Counted from the stretch's first letter, positions 8,463 through 18,303 are shown. The stretch is 64,000 nucleotides of DNA from an uncultured Collinsella sp. (GCA_900541745.1 UQLA01000006.1:1-64000), one strand, 5' to 3'. Notes: generated from the sequence alone by a model not told the origin. Numbers and translations are program-made.

Positions 8463-9167
8463 ATGGCGCAGCGCGAGCAACACGAACGGGTTAAACGGAT
8501 GGACCGCTGGGCGGGCAAGTTGCTCGGGCATAAAGCGGTGGTGGTGGCGATTCTGGTTGTCATTGCCGCCGCGAGCGGTTTGGCGATGGCAAGTTTTGGT
8601 GGCCACTCCAGTAGCGTGTCGTTTGAGCGTAGTGATGAGGCGAGCGTCTCGGATGTGCACGGGGCCGGGGATGCGTCTTCTGATGATGAGTCTTCGGCCA
8701 AGAGTTCCTCTGCTGCGGAGGTGTACGTCGATGTGGATGGCGCCGTTGTGAGGCCTGGCGTGTATCGGCTCAAAGATGGAGCACGGGTGTCCCAAGCTAT
8801 CGATGCCGCCGGAGGGCTTACGGCCGAGGCGGATGTGACAGGGCTTAATCGGGCATCCAAGGTCGCAGACGGACAAAAAATATACGTACCAAAGGTGGGG
8901 GAGCAGCAGACGGTTTCCGCGGACGGTGGAGCCGATGGCGGAGCTGTCTTGGCTTCGGGCGCGAATGATGTGGCAGGGCTCGTCAACATCAATACGGCGA
9001 GCGCGGCGGAACTGCAGACGCTCTCGGGCATTGGGCCTTCTATGGCTCAGTCGATTATCGACGAGCGGACAAAGAACGGTGCTTTTGCCTCAGTCGATGA
9101 CCTGATGCGCGTATCGGGAATCGGTGAGAAAAAGCTTGCCAAAATCAAAGATTGTATCTGCGTATGA
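8463..9167 (+). CDS. comEA: Competence protein ComEA, DNA receptor
   Basis: ComEA binds incoming double-stranded DNA at the outer face of the membrane during natural transformation. The 234-residue protein has one transmembrane helix (about residues 22-43, AVVVAILVVIAAASGLA), a serine- and acid-rich linker, an SLBB domain (VYVDVDGAVVRPGVYRL), and a C-terminal pair of helix-hairpin-helix motifs (VNINTASAAELQTLSGIG). The ATG at 8463 follows GGGAGGTG. It overlaps comEC by four bases. Confidence 0.92.
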   Translation: MAQREQHERVKRMDRWAGKLLGHKAVVVAILVVIAAASGLAMASFGGHSSSVSFERSDEASVSDVHGAGDASSDDESSAKSSSAAEVYVDVDGAVVRPGVYRLKDGARVSQAIDAAGGLTAEADVTGLNRASKVADGQKIYVPKVGEQQTVSADGGADGGAVLASGANDVAGLVNINTASAAELQTLSGIGPSMAQSIIDERTKNGAFASVDDLMRVSGIGEKKLAKIKDCICV

Positions 9168-11467
9168 GCACGCCCAAGCGCGAGCATGTGATGCCACCTC
9201 GGCCATTGATGCCGTGGACGATGGCACTTTGTGCCGGCTTGTGTGTGAGCTGTAGCTTGGTACTTAACCTGGTGGCCGATTTGCTACTGGGAGAGTGGGC
9301 AGCGCCTGTCATGTTGCTTATGGCCATTCCCGTTGCGGCTGCGGCTTGCATCGTATTGGCTCGGTCCTGTATGCGCCTTGTGCGGTGGAGACGATGGCTC
9401 TATGCCGCGGCCCTTGGCCTCGTGGCGGGGGCGGTCGTGTCCGCGGGCTGGGCGATCGGGGCGGTACGTGCTTCGAGGGCACTGGATAATCGGGCCGCGA
9501 GCAGTCTCGAGTTTGTTGTGCACGGCGACCCGTCCATCAATGACGGTGCGTACTCCTATACCTGCGATGCGTATGCGGGCGAAAAGCGTTTGGGTCAGGT
9601 GCGGCTGTCGTGTGATCGCGAGCTCGGCGTCGGTTCGCATGTACGTGCTATCGGTCGAATTTCGCGCTTTGAGAACGACGCGTACGGGCGCTCGCGCGTG
9701 CTTCGAGGCGAGGTACGCAAGGTTAAAGCCGTTCGGATTGTGTCGGTCGATGAGGGCTCTCCGGGGCCGCTGCTTCGGCTGCGAAATGGTCTGCTTGCGT
9801 CCATCGCGCCTGCGACCGACCCGGCGCGTTCGCTCATTGCCGGTGTCGTCTGCGGTCGTTCGGCCGAGCTGCGCGCCCAGCCGGCGGGCGACTGGTTTTC
9901 GGTAACGGGCACCGCGCATCTTATCGCTGTCTCGGGCAGCCATCTTGCCATCGTGGGGTTTGTGATTGAGAGCGCCCTGCAAAAGACGCGCCTCTCTCGT
10001 GGGCTTCAGCGGGGGCTGTTGGTGCTGGCCCTTGCTGCCTATGCCGTCTTTACGGGCGCTTCGCCTTCGGCCGTGCGCGCGTGCTGTATGGTGGCGGCGA
10101 CGCTTGTCGCCAACGGCGCCGGACGTCGTCGGCATGGCCTCTCGGCTCTGTTTGTGACCATGGCAATCTTTGTGTTGCTGCGTCCGACGGTATTGTTTGA
10201 GATGGGTTTTCAGCTTTCGTGCGCCAGCGTATTTGCCATCCTTTGTTTTTGCCCCTACGCCACCTACGCCTTGGTTGAGCTGGGCGTGCCCTCGGGGGTT
10301 GCCAGTATTTTGTCCGTCACACTGTGCTCGCAGCTGGCGACTCTTCCCGTTACCATTCCTACATTTGGGACGTTTTCGCTCATTGCCCCGCTCGCAAACG
10401 CCGTGATCGGTCCGGTGATAAGCGTGCTGCTCGCATCGTCGGTCGTGCTGGTGCCCTGCTCGCTTGTGCCGCTGTTGAGTCGCGTGGCTCTCGTGGTGCC
10501 CATGATTGTCGCTCGTTGCGCGCTGTTCTTTGAGCAGCTTTTTGCTGCTGTTCCGGGCGCATCCGTTACTGTGCCGCCCGATACGGTCTGGGTATACGTG
10601 GTGCCGTTCGCGCTGGCGGTCCTCTTGGTCTGGTGGCCACGTCCCCGCGCACGCCCCATGGCGGCGGGGCTTGCATGCCTGGTGCTCTTGGCTGCGATTC
10701 CGTACGTCTACTGGGATCGATTCGCGTCGCCTTCGGTGACGGTGCTCGATGTGGGGCAGGCCGATGCGATTCTTATCCGCCAGGGTGGCGCCGTGGCGCT
10801 CGTGGACTGTGGGCTCGATGAGCGCGTGGTGTCGGCGTTGGTTCGCAATAACGTGCACCATATCGACGCCGTCTTTGTGACGCATTGGGATGAGGATCAC
10901 TGGGGTGGTCTGCCTGCCGTGCTCGAACAGTTTTCGGTCGGAACGATTGCCGTGGCGGCGGATGCGCTGGAGGATGCTCCTGCCGAGGTATTGAGCCGAC
11001 CTGGCGTGGAGTATCGGCAGGTGCGCCGTGGGGATACGGTCGACATCGGCTCATTTTGCGCCCGCGTGATGTGGCCATTCGAGTCCGTGGATGGCGAGGG
11101 CAATGAAGACTCGCTTGTCTTGCTGCTCAGTTATGTCCAAGGAGGCCAGAGTCTCCGCATGCTACTCACCGGTGATGCCGAGCTCGATCAGGAACGCGAG
11201 TTTGTACAGAAGGTGGGGGATATCGATGTGCTCAAGCTGGGACATCACGGCTCAAAGGTTTCTGTCGACCTAGACCTGCTGGAAGCGCTTAAGCCCGAGC
11301 TCTCTATCGCGAGTGCGGGCGAGGGCAACCGCTACGGCCATCCCTCGGACGTCTGCATCGATGCCGTTAAGGAAGCGGGCGGCGCATTTGCTTGCACTAT
11401 CGAACAAGGAGACATTACCGTCACGCCGACTGCGAAGGGCTTTGCGATGCGATGCCAGCGGCCGTGA
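9164..11467 (+). CDS. comEC: Competence protein ComEC/Rec2, DNA uptake channel
   Basis: ComEC carries single-stranded DNA across the membrane. The 767-residue protein begins with two or three membrane helices, then an OB-like region and the multi-helix Competence domain (about residues 210-500) with the motif TGTAHLIAVSGSHLAIVG. A C-terminal metallo-beta-lactamase domain has THWDEDHWGG and LKLGHHGSK metal-binding motifs and may degrade the non-transported strand. The ATG overlaps the comEA stop as ATGA. Its presence suggests DNA-uptake ability, although a comEB or pilus system is not in this window. Confidence 0.93.
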   Translation: MSTPKREHVMPPRPLMPWTMALCAGLCVSCSLVLNLVADLLLGEWAAPVMLLMAIPVAAAACIVLARSCMRLVRWRRWLYAAALGLVAGAVVSAGWAIGAVRASRALDNRAASSLEFVVHGDPSINDGAYSYTCDAYAGEKRLGQVRLSCDRELGVGSHVRAIGRISRFENDAYGRSRVLRGEVRKVKAVRIVSVDEGSPGPLLRLRNGLLASIAPATDPARSLIAGVVCGRSAELRAQPAGDWFSVTGTAHLIAVSGSHLAIVGFVIESALQKTRLSRGLQRGLLVLALAAYAVFTGASPSAVRACCMVAATLVANGAGRRRHGLSALFVTMAIFVLLRPTVLFEMGFQLSCASVFAILCFCPYATYALVELGVPSGVASILSVTLCSQLATLPVTIPTFGTFSLIAPLANAVIGPVISVLLASSVVLVPCSLVPLLSRVALVVPMIVARCALFFEQLFAAVPGASVTVPPDTVWVYVVPFALAVLLVWWPRPRARPMAAGLACLVLLAAIPYVYWDRFASPSVTVLDVGQADAILIRQGGAVALVDCGLDERVVSALVRNNVHHIDAVFVTHWDEDHWGGLPAVLEQFSVGTIAVAADALEDAPAEVLSRPGVEYRQVRRGDTVDIGSFCARVMWPFESVDGEGNEDSLVLLLSYVQGGQSLRMLLTGDAELDQEREFVQKVGDIDVLKLGHHGSKVSVDLDLLEALKPELSIASAGEGNRYGHPSDVCIDAVKEAGGAFACTIEQGDITVTPTAKGFAMRCQRP

Positions 11468-11475
11468 TGACATCG

Positions 11476-11505
11476 TTGGCGCGCGGTGGGCCCCTGGGCT
11501 AAAAT
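11476..11505 (+). promoter_or_regulatory. Promoter candidate for holA
   Basis: TTGGCG (11476-11481) and TAAAAT (11500-11505) are separated by 18 bases, just after the comEC stop and 40 bases before the holA start. Confidence 0.45.
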
Positions 11506-11545
11506 GGCACGGTACGAATTCGAGAGTCTGCGAGAGGGGAGCGCA

Positions 11546-12508
11546 ATGTCCGAAACCGGTCTGCTGCCGGCTTATCTGATCGTCGGTACCGATGGGGTCA
11601 AGCGCGACCACGCCGTCTCGCGTATGAAAGCTCGCTTGGAAAAGTCGGGTATGGTTGAGTTCAACCTCGATGAACGCGACATGACGAAAGATCCCGATAT
11701 CGAGTCGATCATCGGCTCACTCAATACCTTTCCCATGGGTAGCGAGTTTCGCCTGGTGATCCTCGACGGCTGCTCCAAGCTTGCCAAGGCGGTCTCGGAA
11801 CCCCTCGTCGAGTACCTCGCAAGTCCCAGCCCCACGACGGTCTGTCTCATTATCGCCGACTCACTTGCCAAGAATACGCGCCTGTATAAGGCAATCGCCA
11901 AGATTGACAAGAAGGCTGTCGTCGATTGCTCGGGTACCAAGCGCTGGGAACTGCCGCGTCGCGTTCAGCAGATGGTGACGCAGCACGGTAAGTCCATCTC
12001 GACGGCTGCTGCCGAGGAGCTCGTCTCGCGTTCGGGCGAAAACACGCGCATGCTCGATAACGACCTGGCAAAGCTCGCCCAGATGGTCGAGGCGCCCCAG
12101 ATTGAGCTTGCCGACGTGGAGCGTTGGATCGTGCGCACGGCCGAGGTTCAACCCTGGGACTTCCTCAACGCCGTCTCGGCTCGCGATATGCGGCGTTCGC
12201 TCGAGCTCTTTAAACTTCTGCCCTCTAAGAGTTACGTGTGGACCTACACGCTGCTATGCGGTCGCATCCGTGAGCTGATTGTAGCTAAGGCGCTCGATGG
12301 GCGTGGGCAGGGGCGTGAGCTCGCCGCGACGCTCAAGCTCCAGGCCTGGCAGGTCAAGAATCACCTTACCTGGGCACGTCGTTTTTCGATGACCGAGCTC
12401 GTTGCCGCGCTCGAGGGTGCCGTCGATGTAGAGCTCGCGCTCAAGGGTTCGGCTGATTCTCAGACCGCGCTTTTGCTCTGGATTACGAACATCTTGAGAA
12501 AATCGTGA
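11546..12508 (+). CDS. holA: DNA polymerase III delta subunit
   Basis: Delta is the clamp-loader wrench that opens the beta sliding clamp. The 320-residue protein has the usual N-terminal LLPAYLIVGTDGVKRDHAV segment, a degenerate AAA+ fold (IADSLAKNTRLYKAI), and a C-terminal helical collar region (ALLLWITNILRKS). The ATG at 11546 follows GAGAGGGGAGCG; an upstream ATG at 11504 lacks such a site. The comEC-holA-rpsT order is common in Gram-positive bacteria. Confidence 0.9.
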   Translation: MSETGLLPAYLIVGTDGVKRDHAVSRMKARLEKSGMVEFNLDERDMTKDPDIESIIGSLNTFPMGSEFRLVILDGCSKLAKAVSEPLVEYLASPSPTTVCLIIADSLAKNTRLYKAIAKIDKKAVVDCSGTKRWELPRRVQQMVTQHGKSISTAAAEELVSRSGENTRMLDNDLAKLAQMVEAPQIELADVERWIVRTAEVQPWDFLNAVSARDMRRSLELFKLLPSKSYVWTYTLLCGRIRELIVAKALDGRGQGRELAATLKLQAWQVKNHLTWARRFSMTELVAALEGAVDVELALKGSADSQTALLLWITNILRKS

Positions 12509-12557
12509 TGATACCTGCCTATTTGACAAATTCGTTCTATCCCTTTGAGGGGGAGCG

Positions 12558-12566
12558 TGCTATAGT
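12558..12566 (+). promoter_or_regulatory. Extended -10 promoter of rpsT
   Basis: TGCTATAGT is an extended -10 box (TGn plus TATAGT). No good -35 lies 16-18 bases upstream; a TTGACA at 12523 is too far away. The transcript would have a leader of roughly 70 bases. Confidence 0.5.
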
Positions 12567-12641
12567 AGGCGCTTGCATGACCTCACCGTGTCTCAGAGGT
12601 GTCATACATTTTTTGCAAGGAACTCGAAAGGAACTCCAGAA

Positions 12642-12908
12642 GTGGCAAACATCAAGTCTCAGAAGAAGCGTATCCGCACCAATGAGGCAGCTCGCATGCG
12701 TAACAAGGCTGTCAAGTCCGAGCTCAAGACGCTGACCAAGCACGTCCAGTCCGCCGTCGCCGAGGGCGACGCCGAGAAGGCCCAGGCTGCCCTCAAGACC
12801 GTCACCAAGCGTCTCGACATGGCTGCCGCTAAGCATGTCATCCACAAGAACCAGGCTTCCAACCGCAAGTCCGGTCTTGCCAAGCTCGTGAACAGCATCA
12901 ACGCTTAA
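12642..12908 (+). CDS. rpsT: 30S ribosomal protein S20
   Basis: S20 binds the 5' domain of 16S rRNA. The 88-residue basic protein starts [20 protein letters not shown], typical of S20, and ends in the conserved helix [18 protein letters not shown]. The start is the GTG at 12642, nine bases after AAAGGA; upstream codons in this frame give no S20-like sequence. It is flanked by its own promoter and terminator. Confidence 0.95.
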   Translation: MANIKSQKKRIRTNEAARMRNKAVKSELKTLTKHVQSAVAEGDAEKAQAALKTVTKRLDMAAAKHVIHKNQASNRKSGLAKLVNSINA

Positions 12909-12942
12909 GTTGTAAATTTCACACCACACAGATTACGCGCAT

Positions 12943-12979
12943 AAATGGAGCCTGTTTTATGGAACAGGCTCCATTTTTT
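12943..12979 (+). terminator. Terminator after rpsT
   Basis: AATGGAGCCTGTT (12944-12956) pairs perfectly with AACAGGCTCCATT (12963-12975) around TTATGG, followed by a run of T to 12979. This is a strong Rho-independent terminator. Confidence 0.9.
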
Positions 12980-12982
12980 GTA

Positions 12983-12997
12983 CCGCTCGGGTAAGAT
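12983..12997 (+). promoter_or_regulatory. Promoter candidate for lepA
   Basis: TAAGAT at 12992-12997 is preceded by CCGCTCGGG. The same 11-mer CCGCTCGGGTA occurs upstream of the first dnaJ gene (17101-17111). The -10 ends only seven bases before the lepA ATG, so transcription would start at or next to the start codon. Confidence 0.4.
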
Positions 12998-13004
12998 AGT
13001 CCGC

Positions 13005-14816
13005 ATGAATACTTCAATTGACATTTCCCACATCCGCAACTTCTCGATCGTTGCGCATATCGACCATGGCAAGTCCACGATCAGTGACCGCATCCTCGAG
13101 CTCACCCATACCGTCGATGAGCGCGATATGGAGTCGCAGCTGCTTGACACGATGGACATCGAGCGCGAGCGCGGCATCACGATCAAGTCCAATGCCGTCC
13201 GCGTGTCCTATGACGCCGACGACGGCGAGACGTATCAGTTCAACCTGATTGATACGCCGGGCCACGTGGACTTTACCTACGAGGTCTCGCGTTCGCTGGC
13301 CGCTTGCGAGGGCGCGGTGCTCGTCGTGGACGCCACTCAGGGCGTCGAGGCGCAGACTGTTTCCAACGCGACGCTCGCCATGAACGCCAACTTGGACATT
13401 GTTCCGGCCATCAACAAGATCGACCTTCCCTCGGCGCACCCCGACGAAGTTAAGACCGAGATCGAAGACGATCTGGCCATTCCCGCCGACGATGCCGTGT
13501 GCGTGTCGGGCAAGACTGGCGAGGGCATCCATGATTTGCTGGAGTCCATTGTCTTTTTGATCTCGCCTCCCAAGGGCGATGCAAATGGCCCTCTCAAGGC
13601 ACTTATTCTGGATTCGTACTTCGATGAGTACCGCGGCGTCGTCGCCACGGTGCGCATCTTTGACGGGTCCATCAAAAAGGGCGATACCCTGCGCATGATG
13701 CAGGCCAAGGGCGACTTCTTGGTCGACGGCGTGGGCGTCAAGCGCCCTGCCGAGACGCCGGTCGATGCTCTGACTGTCGGCGAGGTCGGCTATGTGGTCA
13801 CGGGTCTGAAGGACCCCGAGGCCGTGCGCGTGGGCGATACCCTTACGTGGGCTTCGAACCCCTGCCCCGAGCCGCTGCCGGGCTACCGCGAGGCTAAACC
13901 CATGGTCTACACGGGCCTGTTCCCCATCGACAACAAGGACTATGAGAACCTGCGCGACGCGCTCGATAAGCTGCACGTCAACGATCCGTCGTTGGTGTGG
14001 GAGCCTGAGACGTCGGTGGCGCTGGGCTTTGGCTTCCGCGTGGGCTTCCTGGGCCTGCTTCACATGGAGGTCGTCAAAGAGCGCCTGGAGCGCGAGTTCA
14101 ATCTGGACCTGATCGCCACGAGCCCCTCGGTCGACTACCACGTGTACAAGACTGACGGCGAGATGGTCGATGTCCGCAGCCCGCAGGATCTGCCCGGGGC
14201 CACGCGCATCGAGCGTATCGAAGAGCCTTACCTCAAGGCAAAGATCATCTGCCCGCCCGAGTATACGGGTGCCGTCATGCAGCTCGCTATCGAGCACCGT
14301 GGCGTCACGACCGATATGATCCACCTGACGAGCAAATCGGTCGAGATGCGCTTTGATATGCCGCTCGCCGAGCTCATCTTGGACTTCTTCGATCAGCTCA
14401 AGAGCCGCACCAAGGGTTACGCCTCGCTCGACTACGAGTTCAACGAATATCGCCCCTCCGAGCTCGTCAAGCTCGACATCCTACTTTCGGGCGACGAGGT
14501 GGACGCGCTGTCGTTTATCGTGCACAAGGATAAAGCCTACGGTCTTGCCCGCGGCCTGTGCGACAAGCTCAAGGAGATCATTCCGCGTCAGCTGTTCGAG
14601 GTGCCTATCCAGGGTGCCATCGGCAACAAGATCATTGCCCGCTCCACCGTTAAGGCACGCCGCAAGGACGTGCTGGCCAAGTGCTACGGCGGCGATATCT
14701 CGCGAAAGCGCAAGCTGCTCGAGAAGCAGAAAGAGGGCAAGAAGCGCATGAAGGCCATCGGCTCGGTCGAGGTCCCGCAGGAGGCCTTTATGGCGATTCT
14801 CAAGGTGGACGAGTAG
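13005..14816 (+). CDS. lepA: Elongation factor 4 (LepA), ribosomal back-translocase GTPase
   Basis: LepA is an EF-G-like GTPase that acts on ribosomes in translation initiation and stress. The 603-residue protein has the G1 motif AHIDHGKST at about residues 16-24, G3 DTPGHVDF, G4 NKID, and the LepA-specific C-terminal region ([21 protein letters not shown]). The ATG at 13005 gives the standard N-terminus, but no good ribosome site precedes it. Together with the close -10 box this suggests a leaderless mRNA. Confidence 0.94.
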   Translation: MNTSIDISHIRNFSIVAHIDHGKSTISDRILELTHTVDERDMESQLLDTMDIERERGITIKSNAVRVSYDADDGETYQFNLIDTPGHVDFTYEVSRSLAACEGAVLVVDATQGVEAQTVSNATLAMNANLDIVPAINKIDLPSAHPDEVKTEIEDDLAIPADDAVCVSGKTGEGIHDLLESIVFLISPPKGDANGPLKALILDSYFDEYRGVVATVRIFDGSIKKGDTLRMMQAKGDFLVDGVGVKRPAETPVDALTVGEVGYVVTGLKDPEAVRVGDTLTWASNPCPEPLPGYREAKPMVYTGLFPIDNKDYENLRDALDKLHVNDPSLVWEPETSVALGFGFRVGFLGLLHMEVVKERLEREFNLDLIATSPSVDYHVYKTDGEMVDVRSPQDLPGATRIERIEEPYLKAKIICPPEYTGAVMQLAIEHRGVTTDMIHLTSKSVEMRFDMPLAELILDFFDQLKSRTKGYASLDYEFNEYRPSELVKLDILLSGDEVDALSFIVHKDKAYGLARGLCDKLKEIIPRQLFEVPIQGAIGNKIIARSTVKARRKDVLAKCYGGDISRKRKLLEKQKEGKKRMKAIGSVEVPQEAFMAILKVDE

Positions 14817-14820
14817 GTCC

Positions 14821-15864
14821 ATGGCGCTTTCTGAATACAGCAAGCGGCTGCTAGGTGCTTATGCCGAGCAGCCGTTCCTTATGGCTCCCATGGCGGGCGT
14901 AACCGACCCCGCCTATCGCATCATGTGTCGCCGCCGCGGCGCCAACCTTGCCTACAGCGAGATGGTGAGCGTTGCAGGCCTTGCCTATGCCAGCAACAAG
15001 ACGTGGCGCCTGGTGTTGCCGGCCGACGAGGAGCAGCAGATCTGCGTGCAGCTCTTTGGTTCCAAGCCCGATCAGTTTGCGAGTGCCGTCGCTGCCGTCG
15101 AGGAACGCGTGGGCGATCGCCTGTCATTGATTGATATCAACATGGCCTGTCCGGCTCGCAAGGTCGTTACCAAGGGCGAGGGCTCGGCGCTTATGCGCAC
15201 GCCCGACCTGGCCGAGAAGATTGTCGAGGCAGCGGTGGGCGCGGCGCATGTTCCCGTGACCGTGAAGATCCGCAAGGGTTTTTATGCCGAGGATCGCAAC
15301 GCCGCAACGTTTGCCCAGATGCTCGAAGGGGCGGGCGCCGCTGCGGTTGCCGTGCACGGTCGCTGTGCCACGCAGCTCTATACGGGCCAGGCCGATTGGT
15401 CTGTTGTCGATGAGGTTGCCGACGCTGTCGAGATTCCCGTGATTGGTTCGGGCGATGTGTTCTCGGCCGAGGACGCTGCTGAGCATCTGAGCGGCTCGGG
15501 TGCCAGCGCAGTGTTTATCGCGCGCGGCATCTACGGCAATCCGTGGGTGTTCGGCGATGCCCGAGCCCTTGCATTCGATGGCACGCCGGTTCCTTCTCGC
15601 TCCTCGGTCGAGCGCCTGGAGGCTCTGCGTGAGCACCTGACGTTGACGCACGAGCTTCTGCCGCTTATGTCGCGCGCCCGTACGTATGCAAGCTGGTACT
15701 TAAAGGGCATGCCCCATGCCGCCGCCTGGCGCGCTCAGGTGGTGCGCTGCTCCACGTACGAGGAGTTTATGGGGCTGGTCGATGATATAGAGCGCGACGT
15801 GGTGGCCTGCGAGGCCGCGCTTGCCGCCGGTGAGTCGGTGCCCGCTCATCCGCTGGAGGCTTAA
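14821..15864 (+). CDS. dusB: tRNA-dihydrouridine synthase
   Basis: Dus enzymes reduce uridine in tRNA D-loops with FMN and NADPH. The 347-residue protein has MAPMAGVTDPAYR near residue 22, the catalytic-cysteine segment NMACPARKVV, KIRKGF and HGRCATQLYTG for FMN and tRNA contact, and GSGDVFS for phosphate binding. It fits the DusB subgroup. It starts two bases after the lepA stop region and is followed by hemW within three bases. Confidence 0.88.
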   Translation: MALSEYSKRLLGAYAEQPFLMAPMAGVTDPAYRIMCRRRGANLAYSEMVSVAGLAYASNKTWRLVLPADEEQQICVQLFGSKPDQFASAVAAVEERVGDRLSLIDINMACPARKVVTKGEGSALMRTPDLAEKIVEAAVGAAHVPVTVKIRKGFYAEDRNAATFAQMLEGAGAAAVAVHGRCATQLYTGQADWSVVDEVADAVEIPVIGSGDVFSAEDAAEHLSGSGASAVFIARGIYGNPWVFGDARALAFDGTPVPSRSSVERLEALREHLTLTHELLPLMSRARTYASWYLKGMPHAAAWRAQVVRCSTYEEFMGLVDDIERDVVACEAALAAGESVPAHPLEA

Positions 15865-15866
15865 GG

Positions 15867-17099
15867 GTGGCCGTTACCGCGCTGTATGTGCACGTGCCGT
15901 TTTGCGCTCAAAAATGCCGTTATTGCGACTTTGATTCGCGTAGCGTGGCGCCGTGCGACCTGAGCGCTGCGCTCGATGCCTATTTTGAGCAGCTGTATGC
16001 ACGCCTCGATGCCTTTGGAGACGCCGGGGCGCTTGCGCAGGTCCGCACCGTCTATGTTGGCGGCGGCACGCCGTCGCTGGCGGGGGAGCGTCTGGTAGAA
16101 CTCGCCCGGCGTATTCGTGCGTGGTGCGCCCCAGTTGAGTTTACCTGCGAGGCCAATCCCGAGTCACTGACCTCCGTGCTTGCCACTTCGCTTGCCGAGG
16201 TTGGTGTCACACGCGTCTCTCTGGGCGTGCAAACGCTCGATAACACCGAACTTGCCGCCATCGGCCGTATTCACGATGCCGATCGGGCACTCGCTGCCAT
16301 CGCGACGGTCAAGAACGCTGGGCTCGATGTGTCGTGCGATCTTATGTGTGGGCTTCCCGGACAGACTATGGCGAGTTGGCAGCACACGCTTGATGGCGTA
16401 ATTGCGGCGGCTCCGCATCATGTGTCGGTTTACCCGCTCACGCTCGAGGAGGGGACGCCGCTTTACCGCATGGCGTGTCGTGACGAGTCGCTTGAGCCCG
16501 ATGAGGATTTCCAAGCCGCATGCATGGACGTGGCGCGCGATCGGCTGAGTTCGGTGGGCTACCATCCGTATGAGGTGGCGAGCTACGCGCTCGATGGGCA
16601 TGAATGCGCCCACAACATTGTCTATTGGACCGGGCAGGGCTATCTGGGCCTGGGTCGTTCTGCCGCGGGTATGCTCGATGTCGAGGATTTCGATCGCTTG
16701 GCCGGGCTGTTTCCTGACGTTCCTGCTCGCGGCGATGCGCACCGCGTGCGTCTGGTGCAACGTGACGATGGCGCGACAGCGTTTGAGGCCGAGTACCTGT
16801 CGCATCGCGAGGCGGCGGCCGAGGATTTGATGCTCGCCTGCCGCATGACGCGCGGCATTGGGCCCGAACTGTTGTTTCACTCGGCAAGCGTGATTGCTGC
16901 AGACGAGCTGGCGGCGGCCTGCGACCGTGCGCTCGAGTTGGGCCTTGCCACCTGGGTGCCCGATCATGTTGAAGGACATGCGGGGCGCGTCACCTCAAAA
17001 GACGTTATCGCAGGTCGCGCCCGCGCCCGTTTAGCGCCGACCCACCTGGGCTGGCTCGATGGAAATATGCTGTTCGAGCTGTTTTGGGGTCTAGCCTAG
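15867..17099 (+). CDS. hemW: Radical SAM heme chaperone HemW (coproporphyrinogen oxidase-like)
   Basis: HemW-type proteins bind heme and a [4Fe-4S] cluster and are thought to deliver heme; many are misannotated as HemN. The 410-residue protein begins ALYVHVPFCAQKCRYCDFDS with the CxxxCxxC radical SAM motif at about residues 12-19, followed by VGGGTPS and the EANPESLT motif. The GTG start follows the dusB stop by two bases. The gene order hemW then dnaJ is typical, but hrcA, often between them, is absent. Confidence 0.88.
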   Translation: MAVTALYVHVPFCAQKCRYCDFDSRSVAPCDLSAALDAYFEQLYARLDAFGDAGALAQVRTVYVGGGTPSLAGERLVELARRIRAWCAPVEFTCEANPESLTSVLATSLAEVGVTRVSLGVQTLDNTELAAIGRIHDADRALAAIATVKNAGLDVSCDLMCGLPGQTMASWQHTLDGVIAAAPHHVSVYPLTLEEGTPLYRMACRDESLEPDEDFQAACMDVARDRLSSVGYHPYEVASYALDGHECAHNIVYWTGQGYLGLGRSAAGMLDVEDFDRLAGLFPDVPARGDAHRVRLVQRDDGATAFEAEYLSHREAAAEDLMLACRMTRGIGPELLFHSASVIAADELAAACDRALELGLATWVPDHVEGHAGRVTSKDVIAGRARARLAPTHLGWLDGNMLFELFWGLA

Positions 17100-17109
17100 G
17101 CCGCTCGGG

Positions 17110-17115
17110 TAGAAT
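17110..17115 (+). promoter_or_regulatory. Possible -10 element before the first dnaJ gene
   Basis: TAGAAT directly follows CCGCTCGGG, the same upstream sequence as at lepA. The -35 region is poor. No CIRCE-type heat-shock inverted repeat was seen here. Confidence 0.35.
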
Positions 17116-17157
17116 TACCGCAATATATACGCTGCTGTGAGCAGGAGGTTGCCGCGC

Positions 17158-18261
17158 ATGGCGACGATGAACGAAAAAGATTACTACGAGATTTTGGGCG
17201 TCTCCAAGGACGCCACCTCGCGTGATATTCAAAAGGCTTTCCAGCAAAAGGCCCGCAAGCTCCATCCGGACGTCAATAAAGAGCCGGATGCCGAGGAGAA
17301 GTTTAAAGAGGTTTCCGAGGCCTACGCCGTGCTTTCGGACGAGCAGAAGCGTGCGCGTTACGACGCCATGCGGTCGGGCAATCCCTTTGCCGGTGCACCG
17401 ACGGCTTCGACTTATGGCGGTGGCTATGCCGGCAGCGCCGGTTACGGCAATCCCTTTGACGGCGGTTTCCCCTTCGGGGGCGCCTGGGGTCAGCCCCGTC
17501 GCGGCCAGGCGGCCTACAACCCCGAGAGTGGCGCCAACGTGGTCGTCGATATCAAGCTCGACGCCAAGGAGGCTAAGGGCGGTGCCCACAAGACCGTTCG
17601 CTACACCCGCTTTGACACCTGCGGACATTGTGGCGGATCGGGCTCCGTTTCGTCAGAGCATGCCCACACCTGTCCGAGTTGCGGTGGTCGCGGCCATATC
17701 GATGTTGACCTGTCCTTCCTGTTTGGTGCGGGCACGTTCCAGACGGTTTGTCCTGAGTGCGGCGGTTCCGGCAAGGTCGTTGCCGACCCCTGCCCCGATT
17801 GCAGTGGCAGCGGCCGTGTCCGTGTGACCTCCGAACAGACGATTGAGTTTCCCGCCGGCACGCATGATGGCGACGAGGTGCGCATCCCCAACATGGGTCA
17901 CGCCGGCACGAACGGCGCTTCGGGCGGCGATCTGGTCGGTCGTGCGCACGTCGAGGCCGAGCGCCTGGAGGGTAAGGCTCGCACCGGCTTCTACCTCATG
18001 GGCATTATCGCTCCGTTTTTGGTGCTGTCGGCCATCTCGGGCGTGTTCTCCGCCTTCGCCATGATGTGCTTCATTCCGTTTGCCATGGGCTTGTTCATGG
18101 TGCTGTCGGACGGCGTGCTTCATCGCAGCCTGCTGTGGTGGAAGCGCGGCGCGATGCAGTTTGCCAATGGTTTTGCCAACGGCTTTATGTTTGCGCTCGT
18201 GTCGGTCTGGTTTGCGAGCTGCTCGCAGCAGGCCATGCTTTCGCCCTACGGGATGCAATAA
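17158..18261 (+). CDS. Membrane-anchored DnaJ-like protein
   Basis: The 367-residue protein starts with a complete J domain (residues about 6-70, HPD in LHPDVNK), so it should stimulate a DnaK partner. A Gly-rich linker and a four-repeat zinc region ([32 protein letters not shown]; about residues 152-225) follow. Part of the first C-terminal substrate domain is present ([19 protein letters not shown]). Where DnaJ should continue into its second substrate and dimer domains, this protein has hydrophobic segments (about 276-320 and 335-355), apparently two or three membrane helices. It is therefore a chimera, placed next to a normal dnaJ. AGGAGG precedes the ATG at 17158. Confidence 0.8.
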   Translation: MATMNEKDYYEILGVSKDATSRDIQKAFQQKARKLHPDVNKEPDAEEKFKEVSEAYAVLSDEQKRARYDAMRSGNPFAGAPTASTYGGGYAGSAGYGNPFDGGFPFGGAWGQPRRGQAAYNPESGANVVVDIKLDAKEAKGGAHKTVRYTRFDTCGHCGGSGSVSSEHAHTCPSCGGRGHIDVDLSFLFGAGTFQTVCPECGGSGKVVADPCPDCSGSGRVRVTSEQTIEFPAGTHDGDEVRIPNMGHAGTNGASGGDLVGRAHVEAERLEGKARTGFYLMGIIAPFLVLSAISGVFSAFAMMCFIPFAMGLFMVLSDGVLHRSLLWWKRGAMQFANGFANGFMFALVSVWFASCSQQAMLSPYGMQ

Positions 18262-18275
18262 CATCAAACCCTCTG

Positions 18276-18303
18276 TTTGCGGCCGGCCCAGCTTGGGTAT
18301 AGG
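18276..18303 (+). promoter_or_regulatory. Possible promoter of dnaJ
   Basis: TTTGCG (18276-18281) and TATAGG (18298-18303) are 16 bases apart; TGGG precedes the -10. It lies 40 bases before the dnaJ start. Confidence 0.35.

Noticed and set aside
9284..10900. 538-codon minus-strand frame opposite comEC
   Set aside because: It is the antisense shadow of comEC, very rich in Arg/His with no recognisable domain.
12523..12566. TTGACA at 12523 as the -35 of the rpsT promoter
   Set aside because: It is 32 bases from TATAGT, far beyond the usual spacing; the extended -10 is the better explanation.
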